Positions 1 through 7,984 of a DNA stretch of 64,000 nucleotides are shown piece by piece. The stretch is from an uncultured Alphaproteobacteria bacterium (lineage in GTDB: Bacteria; Pseudomonadota; Alphaproteobacteria; SP197), in assembly GCA_958295695.1 (NCBI GenBank), contig OY282363.1, positions 682,001-746,000 on the forward strand. The letters run 5' to 3'. How positions within the stretch are numbered: the stretch's first letter is position 1; every line of letters begins with the position of its first letter. Made by a program: the position numbers and the translations under genes. The notes beneath the pieces were generated by a model that saw only the letters and a list, made by a program, of their open reading frames with translations, did not search any database and was not told the DNA's origin.

Positions 1-246
1 GCGTTCCTGGCCTACGGCGTGCCGGTCTGGCTTTCGACAACGCTGCCCGACGGGCGTCCCTGGAACCGGCTGATGATCGCCCAGGACACCGGCGGCGCGA
101 TCGCCGGTCCCGTGCGGGGCGACATCTTCTTCGGCCACGGCGACCGGGCGGAATGGAACGCCGGACGCATGAAGGGCGAGGGGCGGTACTGGATCCTCCT
201 GCCCCATCTGGTCTCGACCGATCTTGTCGCGTCGCTCGATCCGTAA
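1..246 (+). CDS. mltA: Membrane-bound lytic murein transglycosylase A, C-terminal part
   Basis: Partial gene cut by the left window edge; the visible 81 residues end at a TAA. MltA cleaves the glycan strands of peptidoglycan at the outer membrane. The segment shows the family's C-terminal 3D domain: TTLPDGRPWNRLMIAQDTGG followed by GPVRGDIFFGHG, which carries the conserved aspartates of the active-site groove, and then the end RYWILLP. In many alphaproteobacteria mltA lies next to an Smr-domain gene and hslUV. Here the Smr gene is about 4 kb away, behind lutABC and a Rieske gene, and a scrap of hslU lies further on. Identity is firm; the N-terminus is not visible. Confidence 0.9.
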   Translation, partial: AFLAYGVPVWLSTTLPDGRPWNRLMIAQDTGGAIAGPVRGDIFFGHGDRAEWNAGRMKGEGRYWILLPHLVSTDLVASLDP

Positions 247-279
247 CAGTCTGCCGGCGTCCGGCTCCCTCGAGAGACC

Positions 280-1047
280 ATGGCCCCATCGTCCGCACGG
301 CCCCGCGTGGCGCTCCTCGTGACCTGTCTGGTCGACCTGTTCCGCCCCTCCGTCGGCTTCGCCGCCGCGAAGCTCCTGGAGGACGCGGGCTGTCGGGTGG
401 AGGCGCCGCCGCAGTCCTGCTGCGGCCAGCCCGCCTACAACTCCGGCGAGCGGGACAGGGCCCGCGCCGTCGCCCGCGTCATGCTCGACGCGCTGGAAGG
501 CTACGACCATATCGTGGCGCCGTCGGGCTCCTGCGCGGGCATGGTGGCGAAGCACTACCCAGATCTCTTCGCGGGTACGCCCGACGAGGCCCGCGCCCTC
601 GACCTCGCCGGCCGGACATGGGAGCTCACACGCTACCTGGTCGAGGTGGCGCGGGTAGGCGCCGTCGAGGCGGCGTGCGAGGCCACGGTCGCCTACCACG
701 ACTCGTGCTCCTGCCTGCGCGAGGCGGGCGTGCGCGACCAGCCCCGCGCCCTGCTCGCCTCCGTCGCCGGCCTCACGCTGGCCGAGGCCGCCGACCGCGA
801 GGTGTGTTGCGGTTTCGGAGGGACCTTCGCGGCGAAGTACCCGGCGATCTCGTCGGCCATGGCGCGCGACAAGGCCGACCGCCTGGAGGAGACGGGCGCC
901 TCCGTCGCGCTGGCCGCCGACATGGGCTGCCTGCTCAACATCGCCGGCGTCCTCGGCCGCCGCGGCTCGGACATGGAGGTGCGCCACGTCGCCGAGGTGC
1001 TCGCCGGCGACACCGCGGCCCCGGCGATCGGGAAGGCCGCGCCGTGA
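280..1047 (+). CDS. lutA: Lactate utilization protein A (Fe-S oxidoreductase)
   Basis: A 255-residue protein of the LutA/YkgE family, one subunit of the cytoplasmic LutABC complex that oxidises L-lactate to pyruvate. It has the two cysteine-rich CCG domains of the family: CCGQP at residues 47-51 and CCGFGGTF at 176-183, each preceded by a single upstream cysteine in the D-C/S-C context. ATG start; the stop overlaps the GTG of lutB by four bases (GTGA), so the genes are translationally coupled. Length is normal for the family. This family is also annotated as a glycolate-oxidase-like iron-sulfur subunit, but the lutB and lutC neighbours settle the assignment. Confidence 0.92.
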   Translation: MAPSSARPRVALLVTCLVDLFRPSVGFAAAKLLEDAGCRVEAPPQSCCGQPAYNSGERDRARAVARVMLDALEGYDHIVAPSGSCAGMVAKHYPDLFAGTPDEARALDLAGRTWELTRYLVEVARVGAVEAACEATVAYHDSCSCLREAGVRDQPRALLASVAGLTLAEAADREVCCGFGGTFAAKYPAISSAMARDKADRLEETGASVALAADMGCLLNIAGVLGRRGSDMEVRHVAEVLAGDTAAPAIGKAAP

Positions 1048-2468
1048 CCCTCCACCGGCTCGCGAGCGCGCGTTTCGAGGAGAAGGCGGCCGACGCGCTG
1101 GCCGATCCGGTGCTGCAGGGCAATCTCGCCCGGCTCAAGGGCAACTTCCTGCGGCGCCGGGAACGGGCGCGCGCCTCCCTGCCGGAGTTCGACGCTTTGC
1201 GCGACGCGGCGGTCGAGATCAAGAGCCATACGCTGGACCACCTCGATCTCTATCTCGAGGCCTTCGAGGACGCGGTCCGGGCCTGCGGGGGGCAGGTCCA
1301 CTGGGCGCGCGACGACACGGAAGCGCGCGGACAGGTGCTGGAGATCTGCCGCGCCGCGGGCGCGCGGACCGTCGCCAAGGGCAAGACCATGGTGGCCGAG
1401 GAGATCGGACTGAACCCGTTCCTCGAGGCCCACGGCGTCGAGCCGGTGGAGACCGACCTCGGCGAATACATCGTCCAGCTCGCCCAGGAGCCGCCCAGCC
1501 ACATCATCGCGCCGGCGATCCACAAGAACCGCCGGCAGGTGGCCGCGCTCTTCAACGCCCGCCACGAGGACCTCGCCGACCGCGCGGCGGACGACCTCGA
1601 CGGCCTGCTGGCCGACGCCCGCGCGGTGCTGCGCCGGACGTTCCTCCAGGCCGACGTCGGCATTACCGGCGCCAACTTCCTGATCGCCGAGACCGGCCAG
1701 ACCGCGATCGTCACCAACGAAGGCAACGGCGACCTCACCCAGCTCCTGCCCCGGGTCCACATCGTGCTCGCCGGGATCGAGAAGGTCGTCCCCACCCTCG
1801 AGGACGCCGCTTGCATCCTGCGGGTGCTGGCGCGCTCGGCGACGGGCCAGGAGATGTCCTCCTACACCACGTTCTCGGCCGGACCCCGGCGTCCGGACGA
1901 CCCGGACGGGCCGGACGCCTTCCACGTCGTGCTGGTCGACAACGGCCGCGCGGCGCTGCTCGGCTCGCCGACCGCGGAGATCCTGCGCTGCATCCGCTGC
2001 GGCTGCTGCCTCAACGCCTGCCCGGTCTACGGCAAGGTCGGCGGCCACGCCTACGGGTCGGCCTATCCGGGACCCGTGGGGGCGGTGCTGACGCCGGCGC
2101 TCGCGGGCCTCGACGAGACCCGGCATCTCCCCAACGCCTCCACGCTCTGCGGGCGCTGCGAGGAGGTCTGCCCCATGCGCATCCCGATCCCGAAGATGCT
2201 GCGCCATTTCCGCGAGGAGGAGGCGAAGGCGGGCCGCGCCCCGGCGGCGGCGCGGCGCGGCCTCGCCCTGTGGGCCTTTCTCGCCCGCAGGCCCCGGCTC
2301 TACCGCCGGCTCACGGGCCTCGCCGCGGGCGCGCTCGGCGCGCTGGGACGGCGTCGCGGGCGCTTCGCGCGCCTGCCGGGCGCCGGCGCCTGGACGCGCG
2401 ACCGCGACCTCGCCGCGCCGCAGGGGACGACGTTCCAGACGCGATGGTCCCGGGGCGAACGGCCGTGA
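1044..2468 (+). CDS. lutB: Lactate utilization iron-sulfur protein B
   Basis: A 474-residue LutB/YkgF protein. The N-terminal LUD domain (about 60-290) contains GITGANFLIAETG and VTNEGNGDL. A di-cluster ferredoxin region follows, with C316-x2-C319-x2-C322-x3-C326-P and C369-x2-C372-x3-C376-P, expected to hold two [4Fe-4S] clusters that carry electrons from lactate oxidation. The tail (about 400-474) is arginine- and alanine-rich and low in complexity. GTG start within the lutA stop; the stop overlaps the GTG of lutC (GTGA), so lutABC is one tightly coupled operon. The first in-frame initiation signal consistent with the family N-terminus is this GTG. Confidence 0.92.
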   Translation: MTLHRLASARFEEKAADALADPVLQGNLARLKGNFLRRRERARASLPEFDALRDAAVEIKSHTLDHLDLYLEAFEDAVRACGGQVHWARDDTEARGQVLEICRAAGARTVAKGKTMVAEEIGLNPFLEAHGVEPVETDLGEYIVQLAQEPPSHIIAPAIHKNRRQVAALFNARHEDLADRAADDLDGLLADARAVLRRTFLQADVGITGANFLIAETGQTAIVTNEGNGDLTQLLPRVHIVLAGIEKVVPTLEDAACILRVLARSATGQEMSSYTTFSAGPRRPDDPDGPDAFHVVLVDNGRAALLGSPTAEILRCIRCGCCLNACPVYGKVGGHAYGSAYPGPVGAVLTPALAGLDETRHLPNASTLCGRCEEVCPMRIPIPKMLRHFREEEAKAGRAPAAARRGLALWAFLARRPRLYRRLTGLAAGALGALGRRRGRFARLPGAGAWTRDRDLAAPQGTTFQTRWSRGERP

Positions 2469-3142
2469 ACGCGCGCGAGGCCGTCCTGGACCGGATCCGC
2501 CGGGGTGTCGGCCGCGGGAAGGCCGACGAGGGTTCCGCGCGCGCGGCGGTCGCCGCCCGCCTCGCCGCCCGTGGCCGCTGCGCGCCGCCGGCCCGGATCG
2601 CCCTCGACCGCGAGGCGCCGGTCGACCTCTTCGCCGGGAAAGCGCGGACGGCCGACGCCACCGTCTCCTTCGTCGCGCGCGCGGCCGACGCGCCCGAGGC
2701 CGTGGCCGATTACCTGAGGGGCCGCAACCTGCCCGCCGCGGCGGCGGTCGCGCCCCATCCCGACCTCGACGCCATGGACTGGCGGGCGGGCGCGCTGGCC
2801 GTCCACCGCCGCGCGCCCAGCGAGACCGACCGCGTCGGCGTCAACCGGGCCTTCGGGGCCGTCGCCGAGACCGGCACGCTGGTCATGGCCTCGGGCCCCG
2901 AGAGCCCCGCCACCATGAACTTCCTGCCCGAGACCCACATCGCCGTGGTGCGCGCCTCCGAGATCGCCGGCGCCTGCGAGGACGTCTGGGACCGCCTGCG
3001 CGCCGCGGCGGGCGACGGCGCCATGCCCCGGACGGTCAACATGATCACCGGCCCCAGCCGCACCGGCGACATCGAGCAGACGCTGCAGACCGGCGTCCAC
3101 GGCCCGAAACACCTCCACATCGTGGTGGTGCGGGAGGATTGA
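2465..3142 (+). CDS. lutC: Lactate utilization protein C (LUD domain)
   Basis: A 225-residue LutC/YkgG protein with an LUD domain: an N-terminal NAREAVLDRIR helix, then GAVAETGTLVMASGPESP, and the C-terminal signature MITGPSRTGDIEQTLQTGVHG. It is the third subunit of the LutABC lactate oxidation system. GTG start overlapping the lutB stop. The next gene, a Rieske oxygenase, begins only four bases after its stop, so that gene is probably co-transcribed. Recognition rests on the TGPSRTxDIE motif and operon order. Confidence 0.92.
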   Translation: MNAREAVLDRIRRGVGRGKADEGSARAAVAARLAARGRCAPPARIALDREAPVDLFAGKARTADATVSFVARAADAPEAVADYLRGRNLPAAAAVAPHPDLDAMDWRAGALAVHRRAPSETDRVGVNRAFGAVAETGTLVMASGPESPATMNFLPETHIAVVRASEIAGACEDVWDRLRAAAGDGAMPRTVNMITGPSRTGDIEQTLQTGVHGPKHLHIVVVRED

Positions 3143-3146
3143 GGCC

Positions 3147-4286
3147 ATGACCGGCCCCGATTCGCTCCTCGCCGGGATCGGCCGCACGGCGGCGCTGCCG
3201 TTCGAACGGGCGCGGACGCTGCCGGCGGAGGCTTACACGGACCCCGCGCTCGCGGCCCTCGAGGTCGAGCGGCTGTTCCGGGCGGACTGGGTCTGCGTCG
3301 GCCGCGGCGACGAGATCCCGGAGCCGGGCGGCTACATCGCCCACCGGATCGCCGGCGCGCCGGTCGCGGCGGTGCGACAGAAGGACGGCGCCGTCCGCGC
3401 CTTCGTCAACGTCTGCCGCCACCGCGCGGCCGAGCTGCTCGCCGGCGTCGGCCGGGCGGCGCGGATCGTCTGCCCCTACCACGCCTGGTCCTACGGTCTC
3501 GACGGCGGGCTGCGGACCGCCCCCTTCATGGGCGGACGCTTCGATGGCGCCGGCGTCCGCCTCGAGGAACTCAGGACCGACCTGTGGGAGGGTTGGATCT
3601 ACGTGACCCTCGACCCCGATGTCGCGTCGGTCTCGGAGCGCCTCGCGGGCCTCTCGGAGCGCATCGCCGCCTACCGCATGGCCGACCATGTCATGGCGTG
3701 GCGCGCCGACGAGGTCTGGGCGTGCAACTGGAAGACCCTGGCCGAGAACTTCACCGAGAGCTACCACCTGTTCTCCAGCCACAAGGACACCTTGCAACCC
3801 TTCACGCCGACGCAGGGCGTGCGGTGCGAACCCGGCGGCGAGGGCTGGAACATCCACTGGATGGACACCTCGAGACTCCAGGACCGGATCTGGCCCGACG
3901 CCACCGAGGACACCCGCGCCCGCTTCCCCCTGATGCACGTCTTCCCGAGCCACGTGGTCTCGGCGTCGCTCACCCGCGGCTTCTGGATGTCGCTCCAGCC
4001 CGACGGCCCCGGCCGCGTCAACGTGCTCTGGGGCGTCACCGTCGCGCGTCCGCTCTGGCCCGACGCGGGCCCCGCGCGCGAGGCGGTGCGCGCGGAGATC
4101 AAGGCGGCCTTCGACCGGATCAACCTGGAAGACCGCGCCATCGTCGAATCCATCGCCCGCTCGCTCGCCAGCGGCCGCGCCGCGCCGGGACCGCTGGGCG
4201 AGAAGGAGCGGACGATCTGGGAGTTCCAGCGTTTCCTGGCCCGCTCGCTCGGCGCGCCCGTTCCGGCCGGCGCGGCCGCGGCCTGA
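3147..4286 (+). CDS. Rieske non-heme iron oxygenase, alpha subunit
   Basis: A 379-residue aromatic ring-hydroxylating oxygenase of the single-component alpha-subunit type. The Rieske [2Fe-2S] motif is C90-x-H92 ... C109-x2-H112 (CRHRA, CPYHAW). The catalytic iron site follows NWKTLAENFTESYH, with H207-x4-H212. Members of this family demethylate or hydroxylate small molecules such as quaternary amines, phenolates and methyl ethers; the substrate here cannot be read from sequence. The gene starts four bases after lutC, an unusual partner for lactate oxidation, and is followed three bases later by the Smr gene. No reductase or ferredoxin is encoded nearby, so electrons must come from elsewhere. 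Confidence 0.85.
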   Translation: MTGPDSLLAGIGRTAALPFERARTLPAEAYTDPALAALEVERLFRADWVCVGRGDEIPEPGGYIAHRIAGAPVAAVRQKDGAVRAFVNVCRHRAAELLAGVGRAARIVCPYHAWSYGLDGGLRTAPFMGGRFDGAGVRLEELRTDLWEGWIYVTLDPDVASVSERLAGLSERIAAYRMADHVMAWRADEVWACNWKTLAENFTESYHLFSSHKDTLQPFTPTQGVRCEPGGEGWNIHWMDTSRLQDRIWPDATEDTRARFPLMHVFPSHVVSASLTRGFWMSLQPDGPGRVNVLWGVTVARPLWPDAGPAREAVRAEIKAAFDRINLEDRAIVESIARSLASGRAAPGPLGEKERTIWEFQRFLARSLGAPVPAGAAAA

Positions 4287-4289
4287 CCG

Positions 4290-4847
4290 ATGGCGGGCGG
4301 GAAGGCCCCGCCGCTCGGCGGCGACGACGAGCGGTTGTGGCGGCGGATCGCCCGCACGGTCGATCCGCTGCCGGGGCGCGCGCGGCCCGACGCCCCGGAA
4401 CGGCGGGAGGGTGGCGACGGCGCGGTCGAAGGCCCATCCGGATCCGCGGCCGGCGCGGCCCGCCCACTCAAGCCTCCCGGCCGCGGGGAGGCGGCGTCCG
4501 GGGCGCCCGGCGGCGGACTCGACCGGCGCCAGGCCCAGCGCTTCCGGCGCGGCCGGATGCCGATCGACGCGCGCTGCGACTTGCACGGCATGACCCGCCG
4601 CGAGGCGCGCGCCGCCCTCGACGCCTTCCTCGCCCGCGCCCGGAAGCGGGGCTGCCGTTGCGTGCTGGTCATCACCGGCAAGGGCCAGAGGTCCCCGCTC
4701 GCCGAACGCACCGGCGTCCTGCGCGGCGAGCTTCCCCTATGGCTCGAAGCGCCGTCCAACCGGGACCGGGTGCTGGACTTCGCGCCGGCCCAGCCCAGGG
4801 ACGGCGGCGACGGCGCCTTCTACATCCTGCTGAGAAAGCCGCGCTGA
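4290..4847 (+). CDS. Smr (MutS2 C-terminal-like) domain protein
   Basis: A 185-residue protein with a charged, proline-rich N-terminal half (residues 1-80) and a C-terminal Smr domain. The domain opens with DARCDLHGMTRREARAALD, the DLHG motif, and continues through VLVITGKGQRS (the TGKG motif) and LPLWLE. Smr domains bind nucleic acid and many are endonucleases; this short stand-alone type is common in Alphaproteobacteria. In relatives this gene neighbours mltA and hslUV, which agrees with the mltA end upstream and the hslU scrap downstream. The lut-Rieske genes seem to have entered between mltA and this gene. Confidence 0.85.
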   Translation: MAGGKAPPLGGDDERLWRRIARTVDPLPGRARPDAPERREGGDGAVEGPSGSAAGAARPLKPPGRGEAASGAPGGGLDRRQAQRFRRGRMPIDARCDLHGMTRREARAALDAFLARARKRGCRCVLVITGKGQRSPLAERTGVLRGELPLWLEAPSNRDRVLDFAPAQPRDGGDGAFYILLRKPR

Positions 4848-4885
4848 CCGACGGCGCCGCTCGACCCTTCGCGCGGCGGCGGGGC

Positions 4886-5337
4886 ATGGCGCCGGCCATG
4901 GCGTCGCGTTTCGATACGCTCGCCGCCGCGGAGGCGCTCGAGCCCGCGGGTATGGATTCCCGGCAAGCCAGGGTCCGCGCGACACGGATGCAGGCCGCCG
5001 CGACCGCCGGCGATCCGGTGACGCGGCCCGGATTGGAAGCCGCGCCGACCGCGCTCAAGGCGGAGTTCATGGAGCGCGTCGCCGAGAGCGGGCGGCGCAT
5101 GGACGCGCGCATGACGACGCCGGTCCGGCGCCTCTCTTCGACGGCATCGTCGCGCTCGCGGGCCTCGTCGTCGCGGCGCTCAAGCGCTTGCCTTCATCCG
5201 CCTGCGACGGCGTCTTCCATGTCCTGCCGAGGAAACCGCGCTGGCCGGCGGCGTCCCCGCGGCGGGCACCGCCCGGAGGCGGATCGCCCGGAGGCGAAGA
5301 CGCCGTGGCGCTTCCGTCAAGGACGGACGCGCCATAG
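4886..5337 (+). pseudogene. DUF1640/CCDC90-like coiled-coil membrane protein, frameshifted
   Basis: From ATG 4886 (or 4898) the frame encodes MASRFDTLAAAEALEPAGMD, then QMQ-type helical sequence and GDPVTRPGLEAA, a pattern typical of short DUF1640-like coiled-coil proteins anchored by one C-terminal membrane helix. The frame loses sense after RRL at about 5134. Reading on in the frame starting at 5134 gives LFDGIVALAGLVVAALKRLP, the missing membrane helix, and then a tail to the TAG at 5335. The break lies in a CTCTCT run at 5132-5137, so a two-base slippage explains it. Helix and anchor are each intact, so the lesion is recent or an assembly error. Confidence 0.6.
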
Positions 5338-5345
5338 GCTTCCGG
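5302..5345. repeat. Imperfect palindrome of the dispersed hairpin family
   Basis: GGCGCTTCCGTC, a short loop, then GACGGACGCGCC form a 12-bp arm hairpin with one mismatch. It resembles the second hairpin of the element at 17087-17176. It lies in the tail of the frameshifted gene just before the GFA gene. Confidence 0.4.
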
Positions 5346-5376
5346 CGAACGTCCGGCCCATCCGGGGAGACTCGCC

Positions 5377-5856
5377 ATGCCGACCCTCGAAGGCTCCTGC
5401 CACTGCGGGGCCGTCCGCTTCTCCGTCGAGAGCGATGGCCGCCATCCCTACATGCGGTGCTACTGCTCGATCTGCCGCAAGACGGCCGGCAGCGCCGGCG
5501 CCGCGATCAACCTTTCGGGCGATGCGGGCACGCTCGCGGTCGATGGCGCGGAGAACGTCGCGGTCTGGCATGCCCCGATCGACGGCGCCCGGAGCCGTGT
5601 CGAGCGCCGTTTCTGCAAGCGTTGCGGGACGGCGCTGTGGGTCCACGACCCCGACTGGCCCGACCTCGTCCATCCCTTCGCCGGCGTCGTCGATTCGGAG
5701 CTTCCGGCCGCGCCCGAAACCGTCCACATCATGCTCGACAGCGCGCCGTCCTGGGTCGAGGTCCCGCCCGCCGACGCCAGAAACGTCCACTTCCCCGGCT
5801 ATCCCGAGGAGTCCATCGAGGCTTGGCATCGCGGGCGCGGACTCTGGGGCGGATGA
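5377..5856 (+). CDS. GFA / CENP-V family zinc protein
   Basis: A 159-residue protein of the glutathione-dependent formaldehyde-activating (GFA) fold. The zinc-binding cysteines are visible as GSCHCGAVRF (residues 7-16), C28-Y-C30-S-x-C33, and FCKRCGTALW (about 81-90). Proteins of this fold bind glutathione adducts or act on small thiols; most lack proven activity, so no substrate is assigned. ATG start with normal length. Its stop overlaps an ATG (ATGA, 5853) that opens the nuclease relic downstream. Confidence 0.85.
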   Translation: MPTLEGSCHCGAVRFSVESDGRHPYMRCYCSICRKTAGSAGAAINLSGDAGTLAVDGAENVAVWHAPIDGARSRVERRFCKRCGTALWVHDPDWPDLVHPFAGVVDSELPAAPETVHIMLDSAPSWVEVPPADARNVHFPGYPEESIEAWHRGRGLWGG

Positions 5857-6148
5857 CGGACCGGGACGCCGGCCGACGCGGACGCGCGTCGCGGCCGGGA
5901 GCGGTCATCGCGGGCAAGGCGTACGTGACCGATGGCGACGGGATCGGGGCGATCGGCGGCAAGCGCGTCCGCGTCGCCGTGAGGACCGCGACCGTTACGG
6001 CCGGATCGTCGGCGCGGCGGTTTGCGACGGAAAGGATGTCGGAGCCCGGCTCGTCCGGAACGGATACGCCATCGCGGCCTGTCGCGATCCCGCCGGAGAC
6101 GGGCGCGCCCAAGACGGTGGGCCGCTTGTGAGAGCGCCTAAAGGATGA
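5853..6148 (+). pseudogene. Staphylococcal-nuclease-like (thermonuclease) relic
   Basis: An ATG overlapping the GFA stop begins MTDRDAGRRG; residues 24-43 in this frame read AYVTDGDGIGAIGGKRVRVA, close to the start of an SNase domain (VxDGDTIxIxGxRVRL). The rest of the domain start is missing. In the next frame, about 5985-6090, the sequence reads RYGRIVGAAVCDGKDVGARL followed by VRNGYAIA, the typical second half of an SNase domain. The central part with the catalytic Arg/Glu region is absent, and the two halves are in different frames. Two lesions make this a decayed gene rather than a sequencing artefact. Confidence 0.65.
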
Positions 6149-6300
6149 AACGGGAGAGATCCGCGTTCCCGGCGAGCTCGCCGACGCGGTCGTGGACGAA
6201 GGCGGCGTCGATCGGGACGGTCTCGCCGGCGCGGTCGGGCGCGGCGCGGGGCTTCCTCAAGCGCCGCGGCCCCGACGTGCAAAAAAGCGCGACCTAGCCG
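6138..6300 (-). pseudogene. hslU: 3' fragment of hslU (ATPase of HslUV protease)
   Basis: On the minus strand, ending at a TAG (6138-6140), one frame encodes [20 protein letters not shown] followed by [14 protein letters not shown]. This matches the C-terminal tail of HslU, whose conserved end DLSRYIL inserts into HslV. Upstream, about 6255-6295, another frame reads [14 protein letters not shown], resembling the preceding HslU segment (ARRLHTVMERLLEE), so the fragment is also frameshifted. Only about 50 codons remain. It overlaps the nuclease relic by a few bases. Whether a whole hslU exists elsewhere cannot be seen. Confidence 0.6.
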
Positions 6301-6842
6301 GACCCCGTTACGGCCCGCGCGCGGGCGCGCAGGCCCAGCCACAGGAGCGCGAGGCCGAAGACGCCGATCCCCGCCGGCAGCTGGGCCGCGCCGGCGCGCG
6401 CCTCTTTCAGCCCGGCGACGGCTTCGTCCGCGGCGACCACGGAGCCGGCGTCGTTGTCGAGTCCCCAGATCAGGCGACGGTCCTCTTCCGTCGGGGCGTC
6501 GTTCCAGAGGCGGTAGACGGCGGGGCCCGAGGCGACGGCCGTCTTGACAGCCTCGTAGCGCGGCATGGCGCTGGTGTAGAGCACGAGCCGCTCGCCGGGG
6601 TTCAGCACGGCCTGGAGCTCGAGCGGATCGTCGGTCATGAAAGGCGCGAGGGCGCCGCGCCGCTTCCTCACCTCGATGGCGTCGAAGGCCTCGCCCTCGA
6701 ACGGAACGAGGTCCGCCGCCGCGGGGTAGTCGCGCCGCCAGGGATCCGACGCGAACCATGCGCCCAGAGCCGTCAGGATCGCGCCCGCCACCAGCGTCGC
6801 GGGCAGGCGGTCGCCGAGCCTGCTTGCGAACCGCCCGATCAT
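6294..6842 (-). CDS. Small two-helix membrane protein, unknown function
   Basis: A 182-residue protein with one hydrophobic helix near the N-terminus (about 15-31, TLVAGAILTALGAWFA) and one at the C-terminus (about 154-171, GIGVFGLALLWLGLRARA), and a 120-residue soluble segment between, probably periplasmic. No family was recognised. The soluble part is moderately acidic and includes NPGERLVLYTSAMP and VYRLWNDAPTEEDRRLIWG. The gene ends where the hslU scrap begins. Its frame is intact over its full length, which stands out in this eroded stretch. Confidence 0.6.
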   Translation of the reverse strand: MIGRFASRLGDRLPATLVAGAILTALGAWFASDPWRRDYPAAADLVPFEGEAFDAIEVRKRRGALAPFMTDDPLELQAVLNPGERLVLYTSAMPRYEAVKTAVASGPAVYRLWNDAPTEEDRRLIWGLDNDAGSVVAADEAVAGLKEARAGAAQLPAGIGVFGLALLWLGLRARARAVTGSG

Positions 6843-6861
6843 GGCCGCCGGTCTCCCGCGC

Positions 6862-7822
6862 CTATCCGCGCGGCGGGAGTTGCGCCGCGTCGAGCGCGTC
6901 CGCGTCGACCATCTCGTCGACGTCGTCGCGGGTCATGACCGGCGACATCGCCATCGAGTCGCCCGTGGCGTGGGCCGGGAGACCGCGCCGCCAGGCCACC
7001 TCGCGGACCAGGAGGTCCGCCTTCCGGCCGGGGTCGAACCCCTTGCGGGAGGCCTTGTCCTCGACGATCTCGACCGCGGCCATCGGCCCCCTGCCGCGCA
7101 CCTCGGCCACCAGCGGATGGTCGTCCAGTCTCCTGGAAACAGGGTCCGGTGTCGGCGCCGACCGTCTCGACGATCTTCTCGCCCCGCATGATGTCGATGT
7201 TCTCGAGCGCCACGGCGGCGGCGACCGGATGGCCCGAACAGGTGAAGCCGGTCCGCGAGTCGCCGCCGAAGCGGCGCCAGTGGGGACAGTCGGCGTGGAC
7301 GAAGCCCGGCGGCGGCAGGTCGTGGAGGGGGCGCATGGCGACGAGCCCGCGCGGGTTCGACGCCGCCATCGTGGCGCCGTGGCAGGCGTTCTTGCGGCTG
7401 ACGGTGGTTTTCTCGGTCTTCCCGCCCCTCGCGTTCCAGTACCGGCGCGCCATCTTGCAGACCGTGTCGTTGGCGTCCGAGCCGGTATCGCCGAAGAAGA
7501 CGCGGTTGAAGCCCTCCGGCGTCACCTCCGCGAGCCTCGCGGCCAGCTCCGCGGTGGGCTGGGTCGAGGTGTGGGAGAAGGTGTTGTCGTAGGGCGGCTC
7601 CAGCATCTGCCTGCGGGCGGCCTCGGCCAACTCCCTGCGGCCGTAGCCGACGTTCACGCACCGCAGGCCCGCCATGCCGTCGAGCACGCGGTGGCCCTCG
7701 GCGGTCCACATGTGGACGCCTTCGGCGCGGGCGATGACGCGCACACCCTTGGCGTCGGTGAAGGGATGCGGATGGTGGCGCCGGTCCATGTCCCGCGGGA
7801 CCGCGGTCAGGTTCGAGGCCAT
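6862..7822 (-). pseudogene. Class III (omega) aminotransferase, deleted and frameshifted
   Basis: The N-terminal part (7822 down to about 7130) resembles beta-alanine/pyruvate-type aminotransferases: HPFTDAKGVRVI, GMAGLRCVNVGYGRRELAEA, FFGDTGSDANDT, and GFVHADCPHWRRFGGD. It then jumps directly to GFTCSGHPVAAAVALENI. About 130 residues expected between these, including the PLP-binding lysine and the aspartate of the cofactor pocket, are missing. A frameshift near 7130 moves the C-terminal part (LDDHPLVAEVRGRGPMAAVE to PPRG) into another frame, ending at 6862. Without the lysine the product cannot transaminate, so the pseudogene call is safe even if the frameshift were an error. Confidence 0.85.
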
Positions 7823-7984
7823 GGCGTGTCTTCCCGGGAACGATGACGGTTCGGTCTGTCGGAGCGCGGTCCGGAGGCTTGAGGCCGGCGGCCCGCCCGG
7901 AGGGGCGCGAGCCTATCGCAGGCGGCGGCGCAAGGCGAGAGGCGGGCGGCCGCCGCCGCGGGGCGGTACACCGCGGCCGGAGAC

